A program made the position numbers and the translations under genes. A stretch of 64,000 bases of DNA from Rhizobium sp. LC145 (lineage in GTDB: Bacteria; Pseudomonadota; Alphaproteobacteria; Rhizobiales; Rhizobiaceae). Positions 25,436 through 33,660 of the stretch are shown one piece after another (position 1 is the stretch's first letter; every line of letters begins with the position of its first letter). Where the stretch lies: NCBI RefSeq assembly GCF_001005825.1, contig NZ_LBHV01000001.1:372001-436000 (forward strand), read 5' to 3'. The notes under the pieces are model-generated. The model was not told where the DNA came from, did not search any database, and saw only the letters and a list, made by a program, of their open reading frames with translations.

Positions 25436-25654
25436 TCAGGCCAGGATGGTAACGGTGCCCAAGCCAAAGCCAATCAGCATGACCTGGCGCGGTTCGCCGC
25501 TTTCGCCTTTTTCTGGCTGCCGGCTCTGGTCCTCGAACGAGGAGATCATGGCTTTTACATCGGCGACCGATCCGACAATACGCCCATCAGCTACAACAAG
25601 AGGATTGCCGTCTGCGTCGAAATGACGGCCAATTTCAACGTGCGAGTATTTCAT
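25436..25654 (-). CDS. small hypothetical tail-region protein
   Basis: This 72-residue protein is preceded by AAAGGACTCCGCA before ATG 25654. MKYSHVEIGRHFDADGNPLV looks like a short beta-rich domain; the end MLIGFGLGTVTILA is hydrophobic. It lies in the minus-strand structural run four bases before the next tail gene. No function is recognised. Confidence 0.6.
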   Translation of the reverse strand: MKYSHVEIGRHFDADGNPLVVADGRIVGSVADVKAMISSFEDQSRQPEKGESGEPRQVMLIGFGLGTVTILA

Positions 25655-25708
25655 TGCGGAGTCCTTTCGGGTGTGGTTCGATGCCGTTTTCTCAACAGGG
25701 GGTAGAAA

Positions 25709-25888
25709 ATGGGCAACGACGGTCGGAACGAGATTGTGGATGGCTCAGTGGTGAAGCTCATCAAGGGGCCTCAGGGCTGGAGGCTCGAAATCCAACACAA
25801 AGACGGGGGCGTCTCAGGCCCGATGGCACCTTTCGAGACCCTTGAAGACGTCACCGGTTGGATAAAGGGGCACTACAACGTGAAATGA
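25709..25888 (+). CDS. small plus-strand ORF inside the tail operon
   Basis: This 59-residue ORF (MGNDGRNEIVDGSVVKLIKG) lies opposite to the structural operon, with GGGGGTAG before ATG 25709. It is predicted to be mixed beta (WRLEIQHKDGG) and ends VTGWIKGHYNVK. Such reverse-oriented insertions are typical of morons, genes expressed in the lysogen. Protein-like composition supports it, but size keeps confidence moderate. Confidence 0.5.
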   Translation: MGNDGRNEIVDGSVVKLIKGPQGWRLEIQHKDGGVSGPMAPFETLEDVTGWIKGHYNVK

Positions 25889-25897
25889 TCGCCACTT

Positions 25898-26068
25898 TCA
25901 CCCACCCCGACGGACGCCGGCTCGGCGCTCGGCGCTCACAAACGCACGCATGACCGCCAGCTCGATGTTATCCCAACGGATCGTCACCGGGTCTTCGCTA
26001 GTGTGTTTCTCAAGCGTCTGCTGGAGCCGGTCGATTTTGGACGCCGCCTCGCTCTTCTCAACGCACAT
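25898..26068 (-). CDS. small helical protein after the tape measure gene
   Basis: This 56-residue protein starts at ATG 26068 (MCVEKSEAASKIDRLQQTLE) behind GGAAGGAAACTGCA. It starts 20 bp after the tape measure stop. It is helical and charged, and the C-terminus is basic (FVSAERRAGVRRGG). It is probably a minor tail or assembly factor. Confidence 0.55.
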   Translation of the reverse strand: MCVEKSEAASKIDRLQQTLEKHTSEDPVTIRWDNIELAVMRAFVSAERRAGVRRGG

Positions 26069-26087
26069 TGCAGTTTCCTTCCCGGGG

Positions 26088-28517
26088 TTACCGAGCCCCA
26101 TTCATCCGAACGCCTCTGGCGTTGGCGTCACTCACCGCATTAACCACGCGAGCCTCAAACGTTGCCCGATCGCGGGCCATCACCTGCTCAAGCCGCGCCA
26201 CGGCCTCAACTGAGGCGCCGCGGGCGTCGATCTGAGGGGCGTAGGTTATGGATGGCGCGTTGCTGTTTGCGGCCGATTGCAGCCGTGGCATCCGCGGAGC
26301 ACCGACCAAGCCGCCCTGCGCGTAGCCCTGCAACCTGCGAAGATTGTCCACGCCGATACGGCGCGTAGCCTCCGCGTCGAATACGTACTCGCCCTTATGG
26401 ACTATGCCGGCAGGCTGGTACTTGCCGCCGGGGCCGGTATAGCCGCCGTCCGAATACAGCCCGACGGGAGCCGCGGGGAACTTAGAGCCGCCACCGCCGA
26501 AAAAGTCCAGTATCCCTGACAGGAAACCGCCGCCGCTGGATGCGCCATTAACCTGCAGAATGCTGTTCAGCACATCGTCAATGAGCTTGTCAGCAATCCT
26601 GCCGAGCGCATTTGCGAAGGCATCAGCAGCCTTCACTCCGTTCATCAGGTCGCTGACGAAACCCTTGGTGACGTCTTGAACGAGCTCGTTGTTCTCTTGT
26701 GCTACGCGAAGAGCTTCCGCCTGCTTTGCGTAGGCTTCGGCCTCACGCTGTATAGCGGCAATCTTCTGGTCGGAAAGTTGAATGCTTTCGACGTCAGTTT
26801 GATCTTTTTTGCGGGCCTCCTCACGAAGATGTTCAAGCGCCCTTTGCTCAAGCTCCAGCGCCGTTCGGCGCGCGATCTGCTGCTCATTCGACAAGCCGAC
26901 GAGCTGCATCTCCTGCGCAAGTGCGGCAGTCCTATCCTTAATCGCCTGAATTTCTTCGCGAAACTGGTCGTCTGCGGTTTTTCGTGGCGCGCGAGAGGAA
27001 CCACCCCTTGACCTAGAAGGAGCGTCTCCAAGAGTAACAGGGCGGCGACCCGGCGTTGGAACACCGGTCGTGTTGCCGTCAGAATTGATAACCGTAGGGT
27101 TCTGGTTGTTTATCCGACTTACAGCCTGCTGATACGCGTGCTCGATCTCTCTGACCGCGGCCTCGGTATTGTTCCGCGGGTCGGATAGGGCTTTGTCGCG
27201 GATCCGAGCGGCTTGCTCGAGGTCGGTGAACTGCGTTGGCGCAATACCGGAAAGATCCTGCAGTGCTTTCGATAGCGCGGCCACCCCTGCAACTTGGTTG
27301 ACAGCGGTTCCGCCGATCAGTTCAAGCTGGTGCACCATCCCCGGAATGGATCTGGCAAGTTTCACGACCTCAGGATCGAAGTCGCGCATTTCCTTTGCAA
27401 GTTCTCGAACCCTCTCCGGCACTTCTTCATCGTTGGCGATTTCCGCCATCGCATTGCGGAAACTGATAAGGTCCGGCTCGCCCTCGCGGATTGAAGTGCG
27501 CAGGTCGATGAACGCTTGCCGCCACTCCTTGACGGTTTCTGTGCTCGTCTGCCCAGCAAATGGATCGATGAATTGCGAGTATGTTGATCTGGCTGCCGCG
27601 GCGTCGATGATGCCCTGGCGAGCGTCCTCAAGCCGGTCTCTTATGTCCGTAATCGTTCCGGACATGCCCTCGTTGACGTACTCTCGCAGGCCTTCGGCCG
27701 CCTCTCCGTACCGCTCCCTCAGAAGCGAAATGGTTTCCGCGTGACCTTTAAGGATTTCGTCTGCAGACTTTACATCACCCGCACTGGTAACGTACTGGAT
27801 GAGCGCTGCGGACGCGCCGATAACACCGATCGTAACCAGCGAAACCGGATTAAGTATCTGCGCGAATGCGCCTGCAACGGCAGGACCGATGGCAGATCCA
27901 CTCGCGCGTATGTCGTTGAAAACCTGCGATACTTGCGGACCCTGTTGAAGAGCGACCGTCCACCACGGCATGAACGCGGCTGTGGTCGCAACGTCGAAAC
28001 CCTGCGCCGCTAGATTCGAGGTGTTGAAGCTGTTAGCTCCACCCGGCCCACCGGAGGTAACAACCCTCGCCTGTAGCGCTTGGTTGCGTCCCTTGATTGC
28101 CGCAGTCGCAGCTAGAGCCGCTTGCCGCTCCCGCTGGATCGCGGATGTCATCTCATCGGCTGAAATGGCTCCGAGAGCGTGGGCGCGGCGAATGTCTGTA
28201 ACCGCGGTCTTGTATGTGTTTATGGTCGCGAATAGCGGCGAATAGCGAGCGCGGAGGCGCTCAAGCTCTTTCGCCTGGTCGGCGAGAGCGCCGTTCCATT
28301 CTTTGGTTGCTTTCACGCCAACGCCGGTTAGCGCGTCAATGCGCTGCTGCATGGCGGTCGTCATTGATTTGTCAATGCCGCGGCCCAACTGGGCGAATTT
28401 CTTCTCGATGGAGCCAGTCGTTGCCCCGATATCCGCCTCGAGCCGACGGATGCCCCGCTTGACCGCCGCCAGATCGGTGCTGATACTAATGACGAGATCG
28501 TCACTCATTTCATTCAT
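26088..28517 (-). CDS. tail tape measure protein
   Basis: This 809-residue protein sets tail length and is ejected with DNA. It starts with a helical region (MSDDLVISISTDLAAVKRGI), has a central hydrophobic stretch (VSLVTIGVIGASAALIQYVT), long coiled coils (about 500-620, FREEIQAIKDRTAALAQEMQ), a typical VTKGFVSDLMNGVKAADAFA segment and a C-terminal GGYTGPGGKYQPAGIVHKGE box found in many phage tape measures. It follows the tail chaperone pair, as expected. The length suggests a tail of roughly 120 nm by the usual 1.5 Angstrom per residue rule. Confidence 0.95.
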   Translation of the reverse strand: MNEMSDDLVISISTDLAAVKRGIRRLEADIGATTGSIEKKFAQLGRGIDKSMTTAMQQRIDALTGVGVKATKEWNGALADQAKELERLRARYSPLFATINTYKTAVTDIRRAHALGAISADEMTSAIQRERQAALAATAAIKGRNQALQARVVTSGGPGGANSFNTSNLAAQGFDVATTAAFMPWWTVALQQGPQVSQVFNDIRASGSAIGPAVAGAFAQILNPVSLVTIGVIGASAALIQYVTSAGDVKSADEILKGHAETISLLRERYGEAAEGLREYVNEGMSGTITDIRDRLEDARQGIIDAAAARSTYSQFIDPFAGQTSTETVKEWRQAFIDLRTSIREGEPDLISFRNAMAEIANDEEVPERVRELAKEMRDFDPEVVKLARSIPGMVHQLELIGGTAVNQVAGVAALSKALQDLSGIAPTQFTDLEQAARIRDKALSDPRNNTEAAVREIEHAYQQAVSRINNQNPTVINSDGNTTGVPTPGRRPVTLGDAPSRSRGGSSRAPRKTADDQFREEIQAIKDRTAALAQEMQLVGLSNEQQIARRTALELEQRALEHLREEARKKDQTDVESIQLSDQKIAAIQREAEAYAKQAEALRVAQENNELVQDVTKGFVSDLMNGVKAADAFANALGRIADKLIDDVLNSILQVNGASSGGGFLSGILDFFGGGGSKFPAAPVGLYSDGGYTGPGGKYQPAGIVHKGEYVFDAEATRRIGVDNLRRLQGYAQGGLVGAPRMPRLQSAANSNAPSITYAPQIDARGASVEAVARLEQVMARDRATFEARVVNAVSDANARGVRMNGAR

Positions 28518-28530
28518 GTGACGGCGTCCT

Positions 28531-28560
28531 AAAACAAAAAGGCCCGCGACAAAGCGGGCT
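28531..28560 (-). terminator. intrinsic terminator facing the tape measure gene
   Basis: On the minus strand GCCCGC-TTTGTC-GCGGGC is followed by CTTTTTGTTTT, a textbook rho-independent terminator. It lies 14 bp upstream of the tape measure start, between it and the tail chaperone genes. It would cut structural transcripts unless antitermination occurs. Confidence 0.7.
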
Positions 28561-28576
28561 GGAGGCTGGAGGGGAG

Positions 28577-29065
28577 ATGGCTAAGTGCAACCAGTGCGGG
28601 CTGGATAAGCCCAAAGACGAGGTCTATCTCGGCGTATGCGATGACTGCTACCACGGGAGGGCTGCCCCCGCACCGACAGCGGCGAAAGTCACCGACAGCC
28701 ACGACCACATCATCCTGACCACTTCCATCGACGTGCCAAAACGGAAAGTAGATTCAGTAGTCTCTATTGTGGCGACTGAGGCTGCTCTGGGGATGAATAT
28801 CTTGCGCGATATCGCGAACAGCTTCCGCGACACGTTCGGAGGCCGATCGGAATCTTCACAGAAAGTGCTGGCGGAAGCGCGGCGAGCATGTCTCGATGAT
28901 CTTAAGCGGGAGGCGGCGAAAGTTGGCGCCGATGCAGTCATCGCGGTCGATATTCATTACAACGAGATATCGACGGGAGGTTCGGGCGGCGGCATCTTAT
29001 TCGTTGCCGCCTCCGGCACGGCTGTAAGACTCGAGCCGCCTGCGAGCCTCGCCCTCGCGTCCTAA
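28577..29065 (+). CDS. YbjQ-like (UPF0145) protein with N-terminal zinc ribbon, moron
   Basis: This is a 162-residue protein. The N-terminal knuckle CNQCGLDKPKDEVYLGVCDDC binds zinc by pattern. The rest follows the YbjQ/heavy-metal-binding fold: IILTTSIDVPKRKVDSVVSI, EAALGMNILRDIANSFRDTF, CLDDLKREAAKVGADAVIAV and TGGSGGGILFVAASGTAVRL. It is on the plus strand between the tail chaperone and tape measure genes. Its stop overlaps the stop of the chaperone frame. This is a typical place and orientation for a lysogen-expressed moron. Biochemical role of the family is not established. Confidence 0.8.
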   Translation: MAKCNQCGLDKPKDEVYLGVCDDCYHGRAAPAPTAAKVTDSHDHIILTTSIDVPKRKVDSVVSIVATEAALGMNILRDIANSFRDTFGGRSESSQKVLAEARRACLDDLKREAAKVGADAVIAVDIHYNEISTGGSGGGILFVAASGTAVRLEPPASLALAS

Positions 29066-29624
29066 CCGCCATACTTCCTAGCCAGCGCCTCGACCTCGTC
29101 TTCAGACGGAGCCTCGGTCTTCGGCTTGACGCCGTTCGCGAGGTTCCAGCCTTCGATGGCCTGGAAGAATTCTGTGATCGTGGCAGACCAGAACTCTGAG
29201 GGGCGCCAACCAAGCGCCCCCAGACCGCTCTTCATCCAGTCTCGCCATGGAAACGGCGTTTCTACGTCGCCGCCTCGGCTGCGGCCTCGGCGTTTCCCTC
29301 GTCACCGTCAAAGTGGTGGGACAGGGCGGCGGAAAATGCTGCCGCGCACGCCGTAAAGTGCTTAAGCTTAAGCGCATCTATCGCGGCAAGTTTGTCACCC
29401 CTCACAGTCAGGCAGTCAATGGCGGCCACCGTGGCAGCTACCTCGACACCTGAGAGGCGCACGAATAGGTCAGCAAGCGACTTGCATTCGAGCCGGGTTG
29501 AAACCCTGGAAAGGCCTCCCAGTTCCGCGGCAATCACAAGCGGAACCTTATCGACCCATAGGCCAACTTCTCCGCGGGCGCCATTCACTTCCAACGGGAA
29601 CGGCTTCGCTTCAGTAGCGGCCAT
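29062..29624 (-). CDS. tail assembly chaperone G-T fusion via -1 frameshift
   Basis: The upstream frame is the tail chaperone at 29262-29624. At its end the heptamer G GGA AAC (minus strand, 29298-29292) allows a -1 shift, as GGGAAAG does in lambda G/GT. After the shift, the frame runs 76 codons from CGC 29292 to TAG 29062 and reads VETPFPWRDWMKSGLGALGW, RPSEFWSATITEFFQAIEGW. This is the signature of the short GTA-type tail chaperone domain. The product would be 187 residues. The T domain may also be started independently at ATG 29232 (MKSGLGALG), but that drops the conserved PFPWRDW. Confidence 0.75.
29262..29624 (-). CDS. tail assembly chaperone, G-like
   Basis: This 120-residue protein (MAATEAKPFPLEVNGARGEV) resembles the gene-transfer-agent family tail chaperone (VDKVPLVIAAELGGLSRVST, FVRLSGVEVAATVAAIDCLT). 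It ends in an Ala/Glu-rich tail after the slippery site. It coats the tape measure protein during tail assembly, and the frameshifted fusion recruits the tail tube protein. It lies just after the tail tube gene. Confidence 0.85.
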   Translation of the reverse strand: MAATEAKPFPLEVNGARGEVGLWVDKVPLVIAAELGGLSRVSTRLECKSLADLFVRLSGVEVAATVAAIDCLTVRGDKLAAIDALKLKHFTACAAAFSAALSHHFDGDEGNAEAAAEAAT

Positions 29625-29627
29625 GGT

Positions 29628-30059
29628 TTATGCCTCGACTTCAAACGTAAGCGGGCCAGCTGCAACGAAGGTTGCAGAGAAGTCCATATTACCTTCCATC
29701 TCGCCGCTGAACTCGAACTCCGAGACGAACCAGGCGCCGGTATAAGTGCCGAGACCCGGAACAATGACCTTCGCGTTGAACACGGTCGCGTCGTTGACGT
29801 GGGTCATGAAAGTGGTGGAGTTGGCACTCTTCACGAACTTTCCGGAACCACTAAACGTGCGGTTTTTGATGCCAGGCTCTGCGGTACGCTGCGGTGTGTT
29901 ACCGGGATTGGCGCAGTCTGGAATGGTCGTGTCGACTTCGTTCGCCGACATATTGAAACTGCGGGTGGTAATGCCGCAGAGATTCGAAAATACTTCTGGG
30001 GTAGCGCCGTTTCCGATCTGAATCAGCAGAAGGCGGCCAACCTGTTGTCCGTCAGGCAT
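29628..30059 (-). CDS. major tail tube protein
   Basis: This 143-residue protein (MPDGQQVGRLLLIQIGNGAT) has FSNLCGITTRSFNMSANEVD and TFSGSGKFVKSANSTTFMTH, then EFEFSGEMEGNMDFSATFVA, the typical GTA/lambda-like tail tube pattern. It polymerises into the hexameric-ring tube of the tail. It lies between the tail terminator and the chaperones, the usual order. Confidence 0.9.
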   Translation of the reverse strand: MPDGQQVGRLLLIQIGNGATPEVFSNLCGITTRSFNMSANEVDTTIPDCANPGNTPQRTAEPGIKNRTFSGSGKFVKSANSTTFMTHVNDATVFNAKVIVPGLGTYTGAWFVSEFEFSGEMEGNMDFSATFVAAGPLTFEVEA

Positions 30060-30103
30060 TTACAGTCTCCAATGTGTGGTGTGGTGGTGCCCGCCTCTGT
30101 TGG

Positions 30104-30514
30104 TCAGGGCGTCTCTATGATCGCGGCGAAGTCCACGACGGCATGGCCGGTAATGCCATCTACGTCATAGAAGACCCGCTCACCGTGGTGCTCGAGTGTC
30201 ACCAATCTTTTCGTTGGTAGAGCCAGCGGATAGTCATGAAGGGCCGTTGCCACGGCATCGGCAATGGCGCGAACGTCTTGCAGAGAATTACTAGAGATGC
30301 TGTAGGCATGGACCGTCAGATCGACGGTCGTAGACCTTCGGCACGTAACATCGCTACGCCGGGTGACAGCCTCCCCCATAGCAACATATGGCGGGCGCTC
30401 CTCGTCGGGGACTCGTAGGAAAACCCTATTGGCGCCAATCAGCGCCGTGAGCGGCGCATACGTCCGCAATCTGGCGGTCGCTAGACCAACCAGTTCATGC
30501 GATGGCGCACTCAT
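30104..30514 (-). CDS. tail terminator / completion protein (DUF3168-like)
   Basis: This 136-residue protein starts at ATG 30514 (MSAPSHELVGLATARLRTYA). Motifs PPYVAMGEAVTRRSDVTCRR, VHAYSISSNSLQDVRAIADA and YDVDGITGHAVVDFAAIIET match the DUF3168/gp17 family that caps the tail tube at the neck. The start is two bases before the upstream stop, indicating coupling. Confidence 0.85.
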   Translation of the reverse strand: MSAPSHELVGLATARLRTYAPLTALIGANRVFLRVPDEERPPYVAMGEAVTRRSDVTCRRSTTVDLTVHAYSISSNSLQDVRAIADAVATALHDYPLALPTKRLVTLEHHGERVFYDVDGITGHAVVDFAAIIETP

Positions 30515-30515
30515 G

Positions 30516-31004
30516 CTACTTCTTTCTGGATTGACGGATTGCCCTGTTGAGGGCGTTCCGAACATTCTTTAGCGCAGTAGGGCGATATTCTCGCCACGTC
30601 GGAAAAATGTGGGGGAAAGGCCGCGACCCAGGGTGTTGATAGCCGCCCCCCTCTCGCACCTTCATCTGACCCAGCACGGTTCCGCCGCCCTTTTGGGTAT
30701 TGTGAGGAGCCGTGCCAAACTCCAGGAAACGCCAAATGAATTTGGCGAAGAGCCCTGCCGCGGTGGGATCCTTGCTTGACGCCCGGCCCGCGGCCTCCTG
30801 AATAGGCCTGTCGCTTAGTTGGTCACCCTCGATGCTTTCCATGTAATCGAGCGTTGCACCAGTAGGCGCTCTGGTACGAACGCGACTGGCCAACTCGTCC
30901 ATTGCATTGAGCTTGGCCTCTGCCGTGTACCGATCCGCATTCGGAACGAGTTCATTGAGACGGCGCATTAACGCCTGCCGGCCGACGACTTTAGCTTTCA
31001 GCAT
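30516..31004 (-). CDS. HK97 gp10-like tail/neck protein
   Basis: This 162-residue protein (MLKAKVVGRQALMRRLNELV) contains LASRVRTRAPTGATLDYMES and the conserved FLEFGTAPHNTQ segment of the HK97 gp10 family. A GS(R)PFPHIFPTWREY end also fits. It connects the head-tail interface to the tail. It overlaps the upstream gene by one base. Confidence 0.88.
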   Translation of the reverse strand: MLKAKVVGRQALMRRLNELVPNADRYTAEAKLNAMDELASRVRTRAPTGATLDYMESIEGDQLSDRPIQEAAGRASSKDPTAAGLFAKFIWRFLEFGTAPHNTQKGGGTVLGQMKVREGGGYQHPGSRPFPHIFPTWREYRPTALKNVRNALNRAIRQSRKK

Positions 31005-31363
31005 CAGGACGGCTCTCCGTCAACGATCAGCATCTCCAGGTATTGGTTCTTCTGATCCGGATCCGATATCGCCTTGATGTTGAAAACCCTTTTATCGTTC
31101 CGCGCATCCACGAGACGCCATGCGGTGGTCACCTGCCTCGTGTTGGGGCTGGACCTGACGCGGGCCGTATAGGGTTGAATGCCCTGCAGTCGGCTTGCCA
31201 TGACGGACTCTCCGCCAAGACGAGGAACAAGTTCAGCATAATCCTCAAACACAGTAGCGAACACATCGGAAGGTATAGGGTTGCCGTACTCGTCAGGCCC
31301 CATTCCTTTGGCTTGAAAGAGCATGCGCTGTCGCAGCCCACCCGCACCGGACTTACGAGCCAT
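31004..31363 (-). CDS. head closure / head-tail adaptor protein
   Basis: This 119-residue beta-barrel adaptor (SPP1 gp16/HK97 gp9 class) begins MARKSGAGGLRQRMLFQAKG. It has DVFATVFEDYAELVPRLGGE and WRLVDARNDKRVFNIKAISD, with the end YLEMLIVDGEPS typical of the family. It plugs the portal after packaging. Its start overlaps the end of the small upstream gene. Confidence 0.87.
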   Translation of the reverse strand: MARKSGAGGLRQRMLFQAKGMGPDEYGNPIPSDVFATVFEDYAELVPRLGGESVMASRLQGIQPYTARVRSSPNTRQVTTAWRLVDARNDKRVFNIKAISDPDQKNQYLEMLIVDGEPS

Positions 31364-31532
31364 AGGGAACCCTCTCCGCGTCGTTCGGGCGCCTGACTAT
31401 CTCGCCGCGTCCGGTCGCCACAGCTTTAGCGGCAGCGTCTCGTGTGACGAGCTTGGTGGTGCCGGCCTTAAAGGCGACCGTGAAACCAGGCTGGCGCCAA
31501 TCAAAGTCTTTGGTGAAGCGGACCCAGGGCAT
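31353..31532 (-). CDS. small hypothetical head-region protein
   Basis: This 59-residue ORF (MPWVRFTKDFDWRQPGFTVA) ends IVRRPNDAERVPYGS. It overlaps the head closure start by 11 bp and begins 3 bp before the connector stop, so it is clearly part of the operon. Short beta-rich proteins at this place are common in rhizobial siphophages. Role unknown. Confidence 0.75.
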   Translation of the reverse strand: MPWVRFTKDFDWRQPGFTVAFKAGTTKLVTRDAAAKAVATGRGEIVRRPNDAERVPYGS

Positions 31533-31534
31533 GT

Positions 31535-32071
31535 TCAGCGCCGATCGTTACAAAGAAGTGCGTCAAATGCCGTCCAATCAGAAAGCGCATCGTTCTCGCG
31601 CTTTTCGTATGCGTCGGCTATCCAAAGCAGCATTGCATGCTTGATATTGGCCGGAAGCGTTTGGTACCCGACCACCGCAGTCAGCTTGATTCTCGACCCC
31701 GGTCTAATTGCTGGCCACTGATGGCCGTATTTTAGGACGATTGCTGCGTCGAGATTGTCGAATCGCTCTTCGTAAGCCGTTGTCGGAAGGGTCTGCTCGA
31801 CGCCAGCGGTGTCGACATAGGCGATCGAAGTAACGGACTGAGCGGGTGTGACGGGAAGCCTGGCCATATCGCAAAAACCGTCGCACTTTACTTCAACGGT
31901 TTGGGTAGCCAGGGCTGTCCCTGTGTATTTCTCAACATAATCCCGAGCGGCAGTGATGTAACCTTCCAAAAGGTCATCGTCATCGTCGTGCAGGACGTTG
32001 CATTGCCGCTTTGCATCCGAAATGGATATAGGATTAGTTGGCGGCGCCGTCACCTTCGGTGGATACCACAT
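31535..32071 (-). CDS. head-tail connector protein (HK97 gp6-like)
   Basis: This 178-residue protein begins NPISISDAKRQCNVLHDDDD-type helices (residues 13-35), followed by LLEGYITAARDYVEKYTGTA and the beta segment YVDTAGVEQTLPTTAYEERF. It ends with IKHAMLLWIADAYEKREN. This is the gp6 connector pattern: a ring that binds the portal. It overlaps the upstream gene by 38 bp. Confidence 0.88.
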   Translation of the reverse strand: MWYPPKVTAPPTNPISISDAKRQCNVLHDDDDDLLEGYITAARDYVEKYTGTALATQTVEVKCDGFCDMARLPVTPAQSVTSIAYVDTAGVEQTLPTTAYEERFDNLDAAIVLKYGHQWPAIRPGSRIKLTAVVGYQTLPANIKHAMLLWIADAYEKRENDALSDWTAFDALLCNDRR

Positions 32072-32264
32072 CAGCCTTACCCTTCCTCGTGCGGCGCTCT
32101 GGAGCCGGCTGCGCTACCGCGCGCTCAATCTTCTCCTCGGCCGATGGCACGGCATAGCCGACGCTGATCAGCCGAATAGCTTCCTCGTTTGGAAACTCCC
32201 GCTCATCGCCAGGAGCGAGCGAGTATTCGTTGCCGGACAGGCCGACCAACATTCTGATATTCAT
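32034..32264 (-). CDS. small hypothetical head protein
   Basis: This 76-residue protein starts at ATG 32264 (MNIRMLVGLSGNEYSLAPGD) behind AAGGAGACGAC. The N-terminal half resembles small head-decoration-adjacent proteins (EREFPNEEAIRLISVGYAVP); the C-terminal half is charged and disordered (APERRTRKGKADVVS). It lies between capsid and connector genes. Confidence 0.7.
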   Translation of the reverse strand: MNIRMLVGLSGNEYSLAPGDEREFPNEEAIRLISVGYAVPSAEEKIERAVAQPAPERRTRKGKADVVSTEGDGAAN

Positions 32265-32283
32265 GTCGTCTCCTTGGGTAGGA

Positions 32284-32301
32284 GGCGGGCCGAAGCCCGC
32301 C
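32284..32301. terminator. tetraloop hairpin after the capsid gene
   Basis: GGCGGGC-CGAA-GCCCGCC is a perfect 7-bp stem (TTCG loop on the minus strand). It lies directly after the capsid stop, with no T-run. It more likely protects the capsid mRNA 3' end or attenuates downstream expression than terminates fully. Confidence 0.5.
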
Positions 32302-32309
32302 ATCCAAAC

Positions 32310-33587
32310 TCAGGCGGCAGCCATAACGAGGTGCTTGACCGCAGCGGTATCGCCGAGTTCACCGTCGAAGCGGATCAGACCCGCGATACCCAGATCCGGC
32401 CAGAAGCGCTCACGCAGAACACCGATAACCGGCGAGCCGACCTTGCGGACGAAGTACTTGGAGAAGTCACCGAAGATGACCGGCCTGGTGCCGGCGGCAA
32501 TCTGCGGGACGTCGTCGTTGATCTCGTAGCGGTAGCCGAGAAGCGTACCCGGTTCGCCCTTCTGGATGTCGCCCATCGTCCAGATGTAACGGTTCTCCGA
32601 ATCCTTCAGCTTGCGGATAGCAGCAAGGGTCAGGTCGGCGAACTGCCAGCGCGTCTTCGGCGAACGACGGTAAGCCGCGTTCACCGAGTGCTGCAGGTCG
32701 ATAAGCTCATCGGCCGTAAGGGCGGCCGCAGCGGCTGCGGTCTTGCCGAGCGAAGACGCCGTCACCACGCCATGGGGATCGTCGGTGCCGTCGCCGATCG
32801 TGAGTTCGCGGTTGGCGATACGGCCAAGGCGCTCACCAAGCAGCACACCGAGCAGCGATTCCATGTTGAAGATGGAGTCGGATGCAAGTTCCATCGAGAA
32901 CTTCACGAACTCGGTATCGTAGACATACGCCGAAAGTTGCTTCTGACCGAAGGCCGCGTCCTTGCCACCGTCATCGGTCAGCGGAGTACCTTCCGTGTGC
33001 TTCTCGGCCGTAACTGCGGTGTCGTCGACGGTCGGGATGTTGATGATGTTACCGGCGGCTGTGTTCAGCTCCGTTACAACGTCCGTGTCGTACATCGGAC
33101 CCCAGTCCTTCATCGACTTGACGATGAAATCGGCAAGCTCAACCGGGACCGTATAGCCGCCGGCAGTGTTGGTACCGGTCGTCTGCATGCGGAATTCCTT
33201 GGTGGACTGGACACCAGTTTTCAGAATTCCTCGCTCTTCTGCGTCGAGTTCGCCCAGATCGGCGCCCGAAGCGAGGAACTTGTAGAATACCTCGCGGTAC
33301 TCCTTCTTCTCGCCACTGTCTTGGCCGCGGGACTCACCGCCGGAAACCGGACGCTTGCTTTCGCGGTCTCTTCGCTGCCGCTCCTCAAAACGGGCCTCGA
33401 TTGCCGCCAGGCGCTCCTCACGTTCGATGTTCTTCTCGATCTTGTCGAACTCGGCCATGATATCATCGTGGCGCTTGTCGAGCTCAGCAGAGCGGGCGTC
33501 GTCGGTGTTCTTGGTGATTTCGTCAAGAGCCTCGCGAGCCTGCGTCATAAGGCGGCCGCGCTTCTCCTGCAGTTCGGTAAGTGACAT
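32310..33587 (-). CDS. HK97-fold major capsid protein
   Basis: This 425-residue protein starts at ATG 33587 (MSLTELQEKRGRLMTQAREA), with GGAG seven bases upstream; the ATG at 33599 has no ribosome binding site. The first ~110 residues are the helical delta scaffold domain (ELDKRHDDIMAEFDKIEKNI), removed by the protease. The body shows the HK97 fold: GGYTVPVELADFIVKSMKDW, FGQKQLSAYVYDTEFVKFSM, DGTDDPHGVVTASSLGKTAA, LLGYRYEINDDVPQIAAGTR. Confidence 0.96.
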   Translation of the reverse strand: MSLTELQEKRGRLMTQAREALDEITKNTDDARSAELDKRHDDIMAEFDKIEKNIEREERLAAIEARFEERQRRDRESKRPVSGGESRGQDSGEKKEYREVFYKFLASGADLGELDAEERGILKTGVQSTKEFRMQTTGTNTAGGYTVPVELADFIVKSMKDWGPMYDTDVVTELNTAAGNIINIPTVDDTAVTAEKHTEGTPLTDDGGKDAAFGQKQLSAYVYDTEFVKFSMELASDSIFNMESLLGVLLGERLGRIANRELTIGDGTDDPHGVVTASSLGKTAAAAAALTADELIDLQHSVNAAYRRSPKTRWQFADLTLAAIRKLKDSENRYIWTMGDIQKGEPGTLLGYRYEINDDVPQIAAGTRPVIFGDFSKYFVRKVGSPVIGVLRERFWPDLGIAGLIRFDGELGDTAAVKHLVMAAA

Positions 33588-33660
33588 ACTGGTCTCCATT
33601 ATCGTGGTGGTTCGTGTGATGGCAGGATGATTGTCCGGCCCTCCGGCTCAAGCCGGGTGA

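Noticed and set aside
31998..33584. 528-codon plus-strand ORF opposite the capsid gene
   Set aside because: Antisense of a clear HK97 capsid protein; composition is shadow-like.
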